Of a stretch of 64,000 bases of DNA, positions 41,758 to 51,560 are shown one piece after another. Below the pieces are notes generated by a model. The model had not been told where the DNA came from, searched no databases, and saw nothing but the letters and a program-made list of their open reading frames with translations. A program made the position numbers and the translations under genes. Source of the DNA: Peteryoungia desertarenae (GTDB taxonomy: Bacteria; Pseudomonadota; Alphaproteobacteria; Rhizobiales; Rhizobiaceae); NCBI RefSeq assembly GCF_005860795.2, contig NZ_CP058350.1, positions 2,448,501 through 2,512,500 of the forward strand, written 5' to 3'. The stretch's first letter is position 1; every line of letters starts with the position of its first letter.

Positions 41758-42393
41758 TCACCGCTGAGCGGTTGCCATTCTCCTGGCACGCCGTCTTTCC
41801 ATCAGCTTCGGCCTAATCAGCCGATAGCCGATCAAAATGATCGTCACGGCGATATAGAAAGCCGCCTCCGGATCGATCACCTTCAGCGACAGCGCATAAT
41901 GCAGAACGGCAGCAATCAGCACCGGATAGACCAGCTTGTGCAGCTGGTTCCATTTCGGGCCGAGCCGACGGATCGACCACTGGTTTGATGTCAGTGCCAG
42001 CGGGATCAGCAGCAACAAGCCGGCCATGCCGAGCATGATATAGGGGCGCTTCAGGATATCCCCGGCGATCGAGGAGAGAATGAGGCCCCGGTCGAGGGTG
42101 AGATAGACGGCGAAATGCGCAAGCACGTAATAGAAGGCCAGAAGGCCGAGCGCACGCCGATAGGCCATGAGGTTGACCCCGAACAAATCGCGCAGCGGCG
42201 TAATCAGCAGACCGAGACAGAGAAAGCGCAGGGCCCAGAGCCCGAGAAGGTGCTCGAACGCCCGCACGGGATCGGCACCCAGCCCGCCAAAGATGCCGAG
42301 ATAGAAGCCATAAAGCCCCGGAATGAGGCCTATGGCATAGAGCGCCCAGACCGAAGCCGGTCTGTAGCGGGTCGGGATTGCAAGAGAGGCCAT
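41758..42393 (-). CDS. msrQ: MsrQ, haem-binding membrane subunit of periplasmic Met-sulfoxide reductase
   Basis: A 211-residue b-type cytochrome with about six membrane helices of the ferric-reductase-like fold. Haem-ligand candidates lie in YYVLAHFAVYLTLD and WNQLHKLVYPVLIAAVLHYA. It passes electrons from the quinone pool or flavin reductase to MsrP. The start codon lies one base after the msrP stop, so the two are coupled. Confidence 0.93.
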   Translation of the reverse strand: MASLAIPTRYRPASVWALYAIGLIPGLYGFYLGIFGGLGADPVRAFEHLLGLWALRFLCLGLLITPLRDLFGVNLMAYRRALGLLAFYYVLAHFAVYLTLDRGLILSSIAGDILKRPYIMLGMAGLLLLIPLALTSNQWSIRRLGPKWNQLHKLVYPVLIAAVLHYALSLKVIDPEAAFYIAVTIILIGYRLIRPKLMERRRARRMATAQR

Positions 42394-42394
42394 G

Positions 42395-43342
42395 TCAATA
42401 GAACTTGGTCAGGTCCATTCCCTCATACAGGCTGGCGACTTCGTCCGCATAGCCGTTAAAGGGCAGGGTATTGATGCGAGCTCCTCCAAAAAGCCCCTCG
42501 GCCTCGCCGATGCGACGCTCCGTAGCCTGGCTCCAGCGCGGATGATCGACCGCCGGGTTCACATTGGCGTAGAAGCCATATTCGTTTGGAGCAGCCTTGT
42601 TCCAGGTTGTCGGCGGTTCTTCTTCCGTCAGCGTGATCTTGACGATCGATTTGATGCCCTTGAACCCGTATTTCCACGGCACGACCAGCCGGATCGGCGC
42701 GCCGTTCTGGTTCGGCAGCGTTTCGCCGTAAAGCCCGGTCGCCAAGATTGTCAGCGGATGGCGTGCCTCGTCAAGGCGCAGTCCCTCGACATAGGGCCAG
42801 TCGAGCGCCTGGAAGATGCCGGCCTGCCCCTGCATTTCCTCAGGGCGCACCAGCGTCTCGAAGGCGACATACTTGGCCGAACCGAGCGGCTCTACCTGAT
42901 CGAGCAGGGACGCAAGCGGAAAGCCGATCCACGGGATCACCATCGACCAGGCCTCGACACAGCGCATCCGGTAGACGCGCTCCTCCATCGTATAGTTGGC
43001 CATGATGGTTTCGATGTCGATCACCTGCGGCTTCGCGACGAGGCCATCCACTTCGATCGTCCAGGGACGCGTCGTCAGTGAGCCGGCGTTTTTTGCCGGG
43101 TCGTCCTTTCCGGTGCCGAACTCGTAGAAATTGTTGTAGGTCGTGACATCTTCCTTGGAGGTGAGCTTTTCATCCAGGGTGTATTTGGTCGGTATAGCCG
43201 CAAGCGGTGCTGCAAGCGCCGGAGCACCTGCGGCCATGGCAAGTCCACCTGCCGCAACGCCCATGAATTCCCGCCGCCTTAGATAGACGGATTTCGGCGT
43301 GATCTCGCTGGAGGGTATGTGGGGCGGACGATAGCTGGACAT
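42395..43342 (-). CDS. msrP: MsrP, molybdopterin-dependent periplasmic Met-sulfoxide reductase
   Basis: A 315-residue sulfite-oxidase-fold enzyme that repairs oxidised methionine in envelope proteins. A Tat signal ([19 protein letters not shown], residues ~21-39) fits export of a folded Mo-cofactor protein. The Mo-ligand Cys lies in [15 protein letters not shown]. Other family features are [15 protein letters not shown] and [19 protein letters not shown]. It forms an operon with msrQ. Confidence 0.95.
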   Translation of the reverse strand: MSSYRPPHIPSSEITPKSVYLRRREFMGVAAGGLAMAAGAPALAAPLAAIPTKYTLDEKLTSKEDVTTYNNFYEFGTGKDDPAKNAGSLTTRPWTIEVDGLVAKPQVIDIETIMANYTMEERVYRMRCVEAWSMVIPWIGFPLASLLDQVEPLGSAKYVAFETLVRPEEMQGQAGIFQALDWPYVEGLRLDEARHPLTILATGLYGETLPNQNGAPIRLVVPWKYGFKGIKSIVKITLTEEEPPTTWNKAAPNEYGFYANVNPAVDHPRWSQATERRIGEAEGLFGGARINTLPFNGYADEVASLYEGMDLTKFY

Positions 43343-43762
43343 GACGGCCTCTCTGGCTTTCTGAACAATCTCTGTTGTGAAATAGGAGACGTTACGCAGG
43401 AAAACAGAGTTTCAGTCTTTGGGAAAGAAGGCGTTCGGGAACTATTTTGTGTACGGGAACCTGAGGCGCACCTGTAAGAATCACAGTTTCGCCACATCTG
43501 GGGAAGCTGCCGTGGGGCTGAGTGATACCAGAGACACAGGGCGGAAACCGCCGGATGGCGCTCCCACCATGCTGCTGACCGCTGCCGGATTGCCGGAGTT
43601 CGTGTCTTCACGTTTGTGAAACCGTACCGCTTTTTGTCCATGTGATAGTGATTGCGCGGTCGAAAGCCGATAGGAGTGCCGCCAAATGCAGCGCATTGCT
43701 GCGTGCGGAAACACCATAAGAAACACCAGAACAGATCAAAAAGACTAAAGAGGACTATCCCG
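43343..43762. other. 420-bp divergent intergenic region between msrP and ilvD
   Basis: No open reading frame here has a ribosome-binding site plus plausible composition. The region must contain the msrP and ilvD promoters, but I see no convincing -35/-10 pair, T-box or leader-peptide attenuator for ilvD. Confidence 0.5.
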
Positions 43763-45598
43763 ATGCCCGCTTATCGTTCGAGAACAACCACGCATGGCCG
43801 CAACATGGCGGGTGCGCGCGGCCTCTGGCGTGCGACAGGCATGAAGGATTCGGATTTTGGCAAACCAATCATCGCCGTCGTCAATTCCTTCACCCAGTTC
43901 GTACCCGGCCATGTCCACCTGAAGGACCTGGGGCAGCTCGTTGCGCGCGAAATCGAGGCCGCCGGCGGCGTCGCCAAGGAATTCAACACGATCGCCGTCG
44001 ATGATGGCATCGCCATGGGCCATGACGGCATGCTCTATTCGCTGCCGTCGCGCGAGATCATCTCCGACTCGGTCGAATATATGGTCAACGCCCACTGCGC
44101 GGACGCCATGGTCTGCATTTCCAACTGCGACAAGATCACGCCCGGCATGCTCTCGGCCGCCATGCGCCTCAACATTCCTGCCGTCTTCGTCTCCGGCGGT
44201 CCTATGGAAGCCGGAAAGGTAGTCATGCATGGCAAGACCGTGGCACTGGATCTGGTTGATGCCATGGTCGCAGCCGCAGACGACAATGTCTCTGACGCTG
44301 AAGTCTCCGAAATCGAAAAGGCAGCCTGTCCGACCTGCGGTTCCTGCTCTGGCATGTTCACCGCCAATTCGATGAACTGTCTGACAGAAGCCCTTGGCCT
44401 GTCGCTGCCCGGCAACGGCTCGACGCTCGCAACCCATGCCGATCGCAAGCGCCTTTTCGTCGAAGCCGGTCACCTCATTGTAGATCTCGCCCGCCGCTAT
44501 TATGAGCAGGAAGACGAAAGCGTCCTGCCGCGCAACATCGCCTCCAAACGGGCCTTCGAAAACGCCATGGCGCTCGACATCGCCATGGGTGGCTCGACCA
44601 ACACGGTCCTGCACATCCTGGCGGCTGCCCATGAAGGCGGCATCGATTTCACCATGGACGATATAGATCGCCTGTCGCGCAAGGTGCCCTGCCTGTCGAA
44701 GGTTGCCCCTGCCAAGCAGGACGTGCACATGGAAGACGTCCACCGCGCCGGCGGCATCATGCGCATCCTCGGCGAACTCGACCGCGGCGGCCTGATCAAC
44801 CGCGATTGCCCGACCGTGCATGCCGAAACCATCGGCCACGCCATCGACCGCTGGGACATCACCCGCACCAATTCCGAAACCGTCCGCGAATTCTTCAAGG
44901 CGGCTCCGGGCGGCGTTCGTACCACCCAGGCCTTCTCGCAGGCCTCGCGCTGGGACGATCTCGACACCGACGGCGAAAAGGGCGTTATCCGCTCCGTCGA
45001 ACATCCCTTCTCCAAGGATGGCGGTCTTGCCGTTCTGAAGGGCAATATCGCGCTCGACGGCTGCATCGTGAAGACCGCGGGCGTCGACGAGAGTATCCTG
45101 AAGTTCAAGGGCCCGGCCCGCGTCTTCGAAAGCCAGGATTCCGCCGTCAAGGCGATCCTGTCGAACCAGATCGTCGCCGGCGACGTCGTCGTCATCCGCT
45201 ATGAAGGCCCCAAGGGTGGCCCTGGCATGCAGGAAATGCTCTATCCGACGAGCTACCTGAAGTCGAAGGGCCTCGGCAAGGCCTGCGCCCTGGTCACCGA
45301 CGGCCGCTTCTCCGGCGGTACTTCGGGTCTTTCGATCGGTCATGCCTCGCCGGAAGCCGCCCAGGGCGGTGCCATCGGCCTGGTCTGCGAAGGCGACCTG
45401 ATCGATATCGACATCCCGAACCGCACGATCAATCTGGTGGTTGATCCTGCAGAACTGGAACGCCGCCGCGCCGAGCAGGATGCCAAGGGCTGGTTCCCGG
45501 CCGAAACGCGCAAGCGCAACGTCACGACCGCGCTCAAGGCCTATGCCGCCTTCGCGTCGTCTGCCGACAAGGGCGCCGTGCGCCAGCTGCCGGAATAG
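43763..45598 (+). CDS. ilvD: Dihydroxy-acid dehydratase
   Basis: A 611-residue Fe-S enzyme making 2-oxo acids for isoleucine, valine and pantothenate. Cluster Cys lie in [13 protein letters not shown] and [40 protein letters not shown] and [20 protein letters not shown] are further signatures. ATG at 43763 gives [14 protein letters not shown] with AGAGGA upstream; the longer reading from 43652 is leader. It stands alone, ending at a bidirectional terminator. Confidence 0.97.
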   Translation: MPAYRSRTTTHGRNMAGARGLWRATGMKDSDFGKPIIAVVNSFTQFVPGHVHLKDLGQLVAREIEAAGGVAKEFNTIAVDDGIAMGHDGMLYSLPSREIISDSVEYMVNAHCADAMVCISNCDKITPGMLSAAMRLNIPAVFVSGGPMEAGKVVMHGKTVALDLVDAMVAAADDNVSDAEVSEIEKAACPTCGSCSGMFTANSMNCLTEALGLSLPGNGSTLATHADRKRLFVEAGHLIVDLARRYYEQEDESVLPRNIASKRAFENAMALDIAMGGSTNTVLHILAAAHEGGIDFTMDDIDRLSRKVPCLSKVAPAKQDVHMEDVHRAGGIMRILGELDRGGLINRDCPTVHAETIGHAIDRWDITRTNSETVREFFKAAPGGVRTTQAFSQASRWDDLDTDGEKGVIRSVEHPFSKDGGLAVLKGNIALDGCIVKTAGVDESILKFKGPARVFESQDSAVKAILSNQIVAGDVVVIRYEGPKGGPGMQEMLYPTSYLKSKGLGKACALVTDGRFSGGTSGLSIGHASPEAAQGGAIGLVCEGDLIDIDIPNRTINLVVDPAELERRRAEQDAKGWFPAETRKRNVTTALKAYAAFASSADKGAVRQLPE

Positions 45599-45619
45599 TC
45601 TGACAAATCGAAAGATGCG

Positions 45620-45658
45620 CGAAAAGACCGCCGGCCCGAAAGGTCGGCGGTCTTTTCG
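45620..45658. terminator. Bidirectional terminator between ilvD and the cytochrome gene
   Basis: The 14-bp stem CGAAAAGACCGCCG/CGGCGGTCTTTTCG (45620-45633, 45645-45658) has A-rich and T-rich outer ends, so it can terminate transcripts from both convergent genes. Confidence 0.85.
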
Positions 45659-45665
45659 TAAGACA

Positions 45666-46772
45666 TTACGGTCGGCTGATTGATGCCATGTCGACGTCAA
45701 CACTCGTCGACAGGCTTTCCAGGCTGTCATGCAGCAACTGCAGGAGATAGGTCGGGTTATGCACATAGCCCGCCGGGTCCTTCATCACGACCTGATAGTT
45801 GTAGGCCGCTTTGAGCAGGCGAGGGGTCCAGGCCTTGAACTGGTTGTCACGAACCGCCTCCGCATCGCTGATCGCGCCATCTCCATCGCCATCGACAAAG
45901 AAATAGGGGTGCCGGCCCTTGGCATAGCCGATCGGCGTCCCCGTGACCTCGCGCCCATAGGCGGTGATGGCATTGTAAAGCCGCTCATGCAGCGTGACGA
46001 TCTCGCCATGGATACCCTCGGCGATATCGCCATCGCCGTCGAAGTCTCCGTGCCGCATCCGAATGTCGCGGATGGTGTCGACCCCCCTGTGACAGGTCAT
46101 GCAACCCTCTTCAGCCACCTTTGTTGTGTGCGGATCGTGACAGGCAGTGCAGCTGTTGGCGCTCGGCACATGCTGGAAGCGTCCGGCATAGGTCTTGCCC
46201 GGATAGTGATAGCCACCATTGGTCTCGGCCCCGTGCATGGTGGCGGCGGCAACGGCATAATGAATGTTGAGGAAGGACAATTCCGCCGAAACCGTATCCT
46301 CGCCAAGGTCGCCGACAGCCTTCGTGACAGCAAGGCCGGATTGCCGGCCCTGATGACAGACGGTGCAGGTTGCCGAACTGCCGAGGCCATCGACCGTGAC
46401 GCCCGAGGGGAAGCGGACGGAGGTGAGCGCATGGGCCTCGCTGGTATGACAGGAAGCGCAGCCGATCGGTGAATTGATCACGCCGGGCTTCTCGATGCTG
46501 CCGGCAGCACTCCCATCGACACCCAGATAATCGAGAAAGCCGGTCTCGGAATGACAGGTGGCACAATTGGCAGGCACTTCGCCATCCTTGTTCCAATAGG
46601 TGAAGGAACGGGAATGGTAATTTCCATGGGGAGAAGAGAGCCAGGCTTCCACCAAACTGGAAACCGGTGAATCCTCTTGGGCTGCAGCGGGTGTCGATAT
46701 CGCAAGCATCCCGGCAAGTGTCGTCAGGCTGGCGATCAGGGCAAACAGTCTCGCGGGCTTTCGGCGCGTCAT
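45666..46772 (-). CDS. Exported five-haem c-type cytochrome with EF-hand-like loops
   Basis: A 368-residue protein with a cleavable signal (residues ~1-31, ending AAAQ) and five CxxCH haem sites: CATCH (70), CASCH (105), CTVCH (136), CTACH (208), CMTCH (224). The C-terminal third has two calcium-loop-like acidic stretches (DFDGDGDIAEG, VDGDGDGAISDAE). ATG at 46772 with GAGGAGG upstream is chosen over 46862. It is divergent from a transmembrane flavocytochrome reductase, making an electron-transfer pair plausible. It belongs to no nitrite/nitrate multihaem family that I recognise. Confidence 0.85.
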   Translation of the reverse strand: MTRRKPARLFALIASLTTLAGMLAISTPAAAQEDSPVSSLVEAWLSSPHGNYHSRSFTYWNKDGEVPANCATCHSETGFLDYLGVDGSAAGSIEKPGVINSPIGCASCHTSEAHALTSVRFPSGVTVDGLGSSATCTVCHQGRQSGLAVTKAVGDLGEDTVSAELSFLNIHYAVAAATMHGAETNGGYHYPGKTYAGRFQHVPSANSCTACHDPHTTKVAEEGCMTCHRGVDTIRDIRMRHGDFDGDGDIAEGIHGEIVTLHERLYNAITAYGREVTGTPIGYAKGRHPYFFVDGDGDGAISDAEAVRDNQFKAWTPRLLKAAYNYQVVMKDPAGYVHNPTYLLQLLHDSLESLSTSVDVDMASISRP

Positions 46773-46898
46773 GTGATCCTCCTCGGTCGTGTCTGTCTTG
46801 GCGACACGGGCAGTTTGCGACAACCGGGAGGAGCGCGACATGACAGAGATCAATTCGAACACGAATCGTAGCTGCTAAGAACGACGCTGGAGGTACCC

Positions 46899-48386
46899 AT
46901 GACCGAGACCGTGACAGACACTGCCATCGTTCAGTCGGCCCGCGCATCGACAGGCCTGACAAAGCTCCCGGCCGGCTTTCTGGCCGCAATCTACATCCTG
47001 TTTTGCAGCCTGCCGCTGCTTCTTGCATTGACCGCCAGGGTCTCCCCATCGGACCCTTGGGAAAAGGCTGCAGCAGCGCTGGGCATGGTGGCGCTGGCCG
47101 CGATGGCCATCCAGTTCGTCACCTCCGGGCGTTTCGAGATCGTTTCCGGACGCATGGGCATCGACAAGATCATGGCTTTTCACAAGGTCGCCGCCTGGTG
47201 GGTCCTGATCGCAGCTGTCTTGCACCCGCTGGCCTATGTCGCACCAACCTTTATCGAGGATACAAAGCTCGGACAGGAGCGTCTCGTCGCCTATCTTACG
47301 CTGCCCCATTACCGCACGGGCGTCATCGCCTGGGCGGCGATCGTGACACTGGTGCTGAGCTCCGCCTTGCGCAATGTCCTGCCTTGGCCCTACGAAGTCT
47401 GGCGTGCCATACACATCATTCTCGGTTTAGTTGCGATCGGCGGTGGGCTCCATCACGCGATTACCACCGGTCGTTTTGCCTCGCTCGGTCTGACCCAAAG
47501 CTATTGGTGGCTGATCACGGCTGCCATCATCGCGGTCATTGCCATCCTATATGGCTATCGCTGGCTGAAGCTGCATAAAAAGCCCTGGCGTCTGGCATCC
47601 GTCACTCGCCGAGCAGACCGCCTCTGGGAACTGGATATCCAGCCGGCGGATGGAACACCCCAGCTTGATTATCACGCAGGTCAATTCGTCTGGATGACGG
47701 AGGGAAGCCGTCGCTTTCCGCTGTTTGACCATCCCTTCTCGATTGCCGATAGCCCCAACCGACCGGGCATAAGTCTGATCGTCAAGGAGGTCGGCGACTT
47801 CACCCGTGATATCGGCAAGCTGAAACCGGACACTCCGATCGGCATCGACGGTCCCTATGGCGAGTTTTCGCTTGAAGCCCACCCGTCAGATGCCGTGCTT
47901 CTGGTCGCTGGCGGCGTCGGGATCGCCCCGATCATGGGTATCCTGCGCGACATGGTCGCAAGGCGCGATTCTCGGCCCGTCCGGCTCGCCTATGCTGTGG
48001 GCGCAGTTCCCAATTTCGCCTGTGTCGATGAAATCGAGGCCGCTGCCGCTGGACTGGATCTGAGACATCTGCTGATCGCCGAAGAGGCGACGGAGGAATG
48101 GCAGGGTGCTGTCGGAAGGCTCGACCGAACGAGGCTTGAATCGCTTCTGGAGGGGCTTGACCTGAACAGAACGGTTGCCCTGATGTGCGGCCCGGGTCCG
48201 ATGGTCTCGGCAGTGTCCGACACATTGCTGGATGTCGGCATGCCGATGGAAAACGTCATCTATGAGCGTTTTGACTATTCCGGCGGAGCAGCCTCTCGCC
48301 AGGATCGGCGGCGCAGCCTCGCCTTCATCGGCGTCGGTTCTGTGCTCGCAGCTGCCGTGGGTAGCTTTACCCTTGCCCTGTCATAG
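46899..48386 (+). CDS. Transmembrane ferric-reductase-like flavocytochrome b
   Basis: A 495-residue protein. Six membrane helices carry bis-His haem-b pairs (FHKVAAWWVLIAAVLHPLAY; WRAIHIILGLVAIGGGLHHA). An FAD-binding barrel (FDHPFSIADSPNRPG, FTRDIGKLKPDTPIGIDGPY) and an NAD(P) domain (LLVAGGVGIAPIMGIL, ALMCGPGPMVSA) follow. An extra C-terminal hydrophobic segment (LAFIGVGSVLAAAVGSFTLA) is unusual for the family. The chain could carry electrons from cytoplasmic NAD(P)H across the inner membrane, probably to the divergent pentahaem cytochrome. Confidence 0.88.
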   Translation: MTETVTDTAIVQSARASTGLTKLPAGFLAAIYILFCSLPLLLALTARVSPSDPWEKAAAALGMVALAAMAIQFVTSGRFEIVSGRMGIDKIMAFHKVAAWWVLIAAVLHPLAYVAPTFIEDTKLGQERLVAYLTLPHYRTGVIAWAAIVTLVLSSALRNVLPWPYEVWRAIHIILGLVAIGGGLHHAITTGRFASLGLTQSYWWLITAAIIAVIAILYGYRWLKLHKKPWRLASVTRRADRLWELDIQPADGTPQLDYHAGQFVWMTEGSRRFPLFDHPFSIADSPNRPGISLIVKEVGDFTRDIGKLKPDTPIGIDGPYGEFSLEAHPSDAVLLVAGGVGIAPIMGILRDMVARRDSRPVRLAYAVGAVPNFACVDEIEAAAAGLDLRHLLIAEEATEEWQGAVGRLDRTRLESLLEGLDLNRTVALMCGPGPMVSAVSDTLLDVGMPMENVIYERFDYSGGAASRQDRRRSLAFIGVGSVLAAAVGSFTLALS

Positions 48387-48407
48387 CGCCTGTTTCACCG
48401 ACTTCGT

Positions 48408-48454
48408 GATGAGTGGCGATAACTCATCTCGATTCGTACTGACACTGATCAGTG
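48408..48454. repeat. Two palindromes in the convergent intergenic gap
   Basis: GATGAGT/ACTCATC (48408-48414, 48422-48428) is followed by the 12-bp palindrome CACTGATCAGTG (48443-48454). Neither has a T-run. They lie between convergent genes, so they may stop or stabilise transcripts. Confidence 0.4.
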
Positions 48455-48467
48455 CCGACATCGGGTA

Positions 48468-48821
48468 CTAGCGGGCGCGGATCCGCTCATACACCGTGCG
48501 CAAGTCAGCCATCCGTTCGGCATAGGCTGCTGCAATACAATCAGCATTGGTCTCGCAGGCATCAAGGCGTGCAAGCCAGACGCGCTGGTCCTGTTCCAGC
48601 GTCTGCCGTTCGCCTTCCGGCAGAAGGCCTCCTATCAGCGAGTAGGTTGTGGCCATCTCGACATCCTTGTCATTGAGGGTCGAGTTCTCGCAGATGGTCA
48701 CTTCTGCTTCCGAGAGATCGGCAGCCCGGCAGTCAAAGCTCGCGGTAGCAGCAGGGCCTGCGGACAGAAGCATGAACACGGCAAGTGCCGAGGCGAATGT
48801 AAGCGTCGATGTGGGTTTCAT
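48468..48821 (-). CDS. LprI-family (DUF1311) secreted protein
   Basis: A 117-residue protein with a signal peptide (residues ~1-27, ATA-SFDC). The LprI pattern follows: FDCRAADLSEAEVTICENST, LEQDQRVWLARLDAC and CIAAAYAERMADLR, with four Cys for two disulfides. Family members include the mycobacterial lysozyme inhibitor LprI. Start at 48821 rather than 48836. It is divergent from the serine hydrolase gene. Confidence 0.78.
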   Translation of the reverse strand: MKPTSTLTFASALAVFMLLSAGPAATASFDCRAADLSEAEVTICENSTLNDKDVEMATTYSLIGGLLPEGERQTLEQDQRVWLARLDACETNADCIAAAYAERMADLRTVYERIRAR

Positions 48822-48999
48822 CGTGTCCTCCTTCATGATGATCGTGGATCAGGCGTCGATGAGTGGTTTCATATGGGCAACGTTGAAGGGGAGGCACTGT
48901 TCCTGTGTCGGCGACATTGGCAGCGCTGATAGTACAAATTCTGGTGAAGGCTGAACATCTGCCCAGACTTTGCCCCATGCAGTCCATAAGATTGTCGTC

Positions 49000-50070
49000 A
49001 TGCAAAGACGTACACTTCTTGCTGCTTTGGCAGCCATCCCCATGGTCCCTCTGACCGTTTCCCTGAAGCCATCCGCAGCATGGGCCCAGGTGCCCGCCGG
49101 CACGCAGGAGCGTGCAACAGAGCCCCATGATCCTGATGCGAATTCACGGATCGCACGGCTGCTGGAAGATGCGACCCGTCTCGAACCGCTCGAAACCGTC
49201 ATCGTCAGCCGGGATGGTGAACTTCTGGCAGAACGCGCCTATGGCAGCCACTCGCTGACCGGCTCGACCAATATCAAGTCGGCTTCCAAGGTGATTGTCT
49301 CGGCGCTGGTGGGCATGGCAATCGACAAGGGGCTCCTTCAGGGTGTCGATCAGAAGATCGAGACCGTTCTGCGGTCGGAATTCCCGAGCAATCCTGATCC
49401 AAGACTGTCTGAGATCACGATCGGCCACCTCCTGTCCATGCAGGCGGGTCTCGCCCGCATGTCCGGCTCGAATTATGGCCGCTGGGTTTCCAGCCGCAAC
49501 TGGACCCGCTTTGCTCTGGCTGCCGATTTCGTCGATGAGCCGGGTGGCGGCATGCTCTACTCCACCGCCTCGACCCATCTTCTTTCGGTCATCCTGACAA
49601 AGGTGTCGAAGAAGCCCACGCTTGCGCTGGCGCGGGAATGGTTGAGCCCCCTTGATGGTTTTCGTATCGGCTCCTGGCACCGGGATCCGCAGGGCTATTA
49701 TCTCGGCGGCAACCAGATGGCGATGACCCCGCGTTCGCTCCATGCCTTCGGCGAACTCTATCGACGCGGGGGCGTAACAAAAGATGGCGAAAGGCTCGTA
49801 TCCGAGGCCTGGATTGCCGAAAGCTGGAAGCCGAGAACCAGTTCGGTGTTCAACGGTGACGGCTATGGCTATGCCTGGTTCCTGAAGGACATGGCCGGCG
49901 TGCCGGTGAAATATGCCTGGGGTTATGGCGGCCAGATGCTCTATATCGTCCCGGATCTCGGGCTGACCGTCACCATGACGTCCAGTGAGGGCGAGCCATC
50001 TGCACGAACAGGCTATCGTGATGAACTGCATGCCCTGATGACCTCCATCATCGGTGCGCAGGGCGCCTGA
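49000..50070 (+). CDS. Exported beta-lactamase-fold serine hydrolase
   Basis: A 356-residue class C/penicillin-binding-fold protein. A twin-arginine-like start (MQRRTLLAALAAIPM) and AWAQ cleavage site indicate export. The catalytic SxxK is S94-A-S-K97 (NIKSASKVIVSALVGMAIDK). IGHLLSMQAGL and AWGYGGQMLYIVPDLGLTV match esterase/DD-peptidase relatives. Whether it hydrolyses beta-lactams cannot be judged; esterase or D-amino peptidase activity is equally possible. Confidence 0.82.
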   Translation: MQRRTLLAALAAIPMVPLTVSLKPSAAWAQVPAGTQERATEPHDPDANSRIARLLEDATRLEPLETVIVSRDGELLAERAYGSHSLTGSTNIKSASKVIVSALVGMAIDKGLLQGVDQKIETVLRSEFPSNPDPRLSEITIGHLLSMQAGLARMSGSNYGRWVSSRNWTRFALAADFVDEPGGGMLYSTASTHLLSVILTKVSKKPTLALAREWLSPLDGFRIGSWHRDPQGYYLGGNQMAMTPRSLHAFGELYRRGGVTKDGERLVSEAWIAESWKPRTSSVFNGDGYGYAWFLKDMAGVPVKYAWGYGGQMLYIVPDLGLTVTMTSSEGEPSARTGYRDELHALMTSIIGAQGA

Positions 50071-50159
50071 TGTCGTGAAAGGCGGGCTTTCCATTGTTCC
50101 GCCTATTTCACCCTCAAGAAACGGGCGTTAAAACATCCCGACCGAAAAAGGGGATTCGC

Positions 50160-51560
50160 ATGCCTGTGTTCAAGACAATCCTGTCAACCCTCGTCATTGC
50201 CGGCCTGATGGTGCCGCATGCTGCGACCGCCCAGGAACGTGTGGTGCCCGATAGCCAGATGGAGATGCAGCTCTCCTTCGCCCCGCTTGTCCGCCAGACA
50301 CGAACCGCTGTGGTCAATGTCTATGCAGAACGGATGGTCCAGCGCCGCGTCAATCCCTTCGCCGGCGATCCCTTCTTCGAGCACTTCTTCGGCCAGCGGA
50401 TGCCGAACCGCACGGAGCGCCAGTCTTCGCTTGGCTCAGGCGTGATCGTGGAAGCCAATGGCACGGTCGTCACCAACAACCACGTCATTGACGGTGCGGA
50501 TGACATCAAGGTGGCACTTGCCGATGGGCGTGAATATCCGGTGAAGGTGGTGCTGAAAGATGACCGTCTTGATCTGGCAGTTCTCAAGATCGACAGCCGC
50601 GAGCCCCTGCCAACCCTTCCGATCGCCAATTCCGATGCGACCGAAGTCGGTGATCTGGTGCTTGCCATTGGCAACCCCTTCGGTGTCGGTCAGACAGTCA
50701 CCAGCGGTATCGTCTCCGGCCTTGCCCGCAATCAGGTGACTGAAGGCGACTTCGGCTTTTTCATCCAGACCGATGCCGCCATCAATCCCGGCAATTCGGG
50801 TGGCGCGCTGGTGAACATGCGCGGCGAGCTGATCGGCATCAACACGGCGATCTTCTCGCGCGGCGGCGGTTCAAACGGCGTCGGCTTTGCCATTCCTGCC
50901 AATCTGGTACGCGTCTTCCTGGAAGCTGCCGAGCGCGGCGATACAAGCTTCGAGCGTCCCTATATCGGTGCGAGCTTCGAACCTGTGACCTCGGATGTGG
51001 CGGAGGCGTTGGGGCTGTCGACGGTGAGAGGGGCGCTGGTCGTCAGCACTGTCGAGGATGGACCAGCGGCAAAAGCTGGCCTGCGTCCCGGTCAGGTCGT
51101 GATAGCGGTCGATGGTGTGCCGGTAGAGCATCCCGATGCCCTCGGCTATCGGCTGACCACGGCCGGGCTTGGCAAGACGGTGGCGCTTTCGATCAGCGAC
51201 AATGGCAAGCCGGGCGAGGTCAATCTCGCGCTGGCCACAGCTCCAGAAACTCGTCCGCGCAATTTGACCTTGCTCGATGGTCGTAGTCCTTTTGCCGGCG
51301 CGCGTATCGCCAATCTTTCGCCGCGCCTTGCCTATGAGATGCGAATGGCATCCGAAGTCACTGGAGTGGTCGTCACCGAAGTTGTGCGGGGATCGCCCGC
51401 CGCCCGATTGGGCTTTGCCCCGCGCGATATCGTGGTGTCTGTGAATGGCGAGACGGTATCGCAGGTGGAGGACCTTGTAGCGCTTTCGCGAAGCGATCCC
51501 GGCTTCTGGCGTGTCGAGGTGGAGCGCGATGGCCAGCGCATCCGGCAGATCTTCCGATGA
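50160..51560 (+). CDS. HtrA/Deg-type periplasmic serine protease with two PDZ domains
   Basis: A 466-residue protein. Signal peptide residues ~1-24 (HAATA-QE). Trypsin-fold triad H108 (NNHVIDGA), D138 (DDRLDLAVLKI) and S213 (INPGNSGGAL). PDZ1 starts near YIGASFEPVTSDVAEALGLS and PDZ2 near MASEVTGVVVTEVVRGSPAA. The short LA-loop and absence of the Q-linker region make it nearer DegS/DegQ-size proteins than DegP. ATG at 50160, not 50094. The rarA start overlaps its stop by 4 bp. Confidence 0.93.
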   Translation: MPVFKTILSTLVIAGLMVPHAATAQERVVPDSQMEMQLSFAPLVRQTRTAVVNVYAERMVQRRVNPFAGDPFFEHFFGQRMPNRTERQSSLGSGVIVEANGTVVTNNHVIDGADDIKVALADGREYPVKVVLKDDRLDLAVLKIDSREPLPTLPIANSDATEVGDLVLAIGNPFGVGQTVTSGIVSGLARNQVTEGDFGFFIQTDAAINPGNSGGALVNMRGELIGINTAIFSRGGGSNGVGFAIPANLVRVFLEAAERGDTSFERPYIGASFEPVTSDVAEALGLSTVRGALVVSTVEDGPAAKAGLRPGQVVIAVDGVPVEHPDALGYRLTTAGLGKTVALSISDNGKPGEVNLALATAPETRPRNLTLLDGRSPFAGARIANLSPRLAYEMRMASEVTGVVVTEVVRGSPAARLGFAPRDIVVSVNGETVSQVEDLVALSRSDPGFWRVEVERDGQRIRQIFR

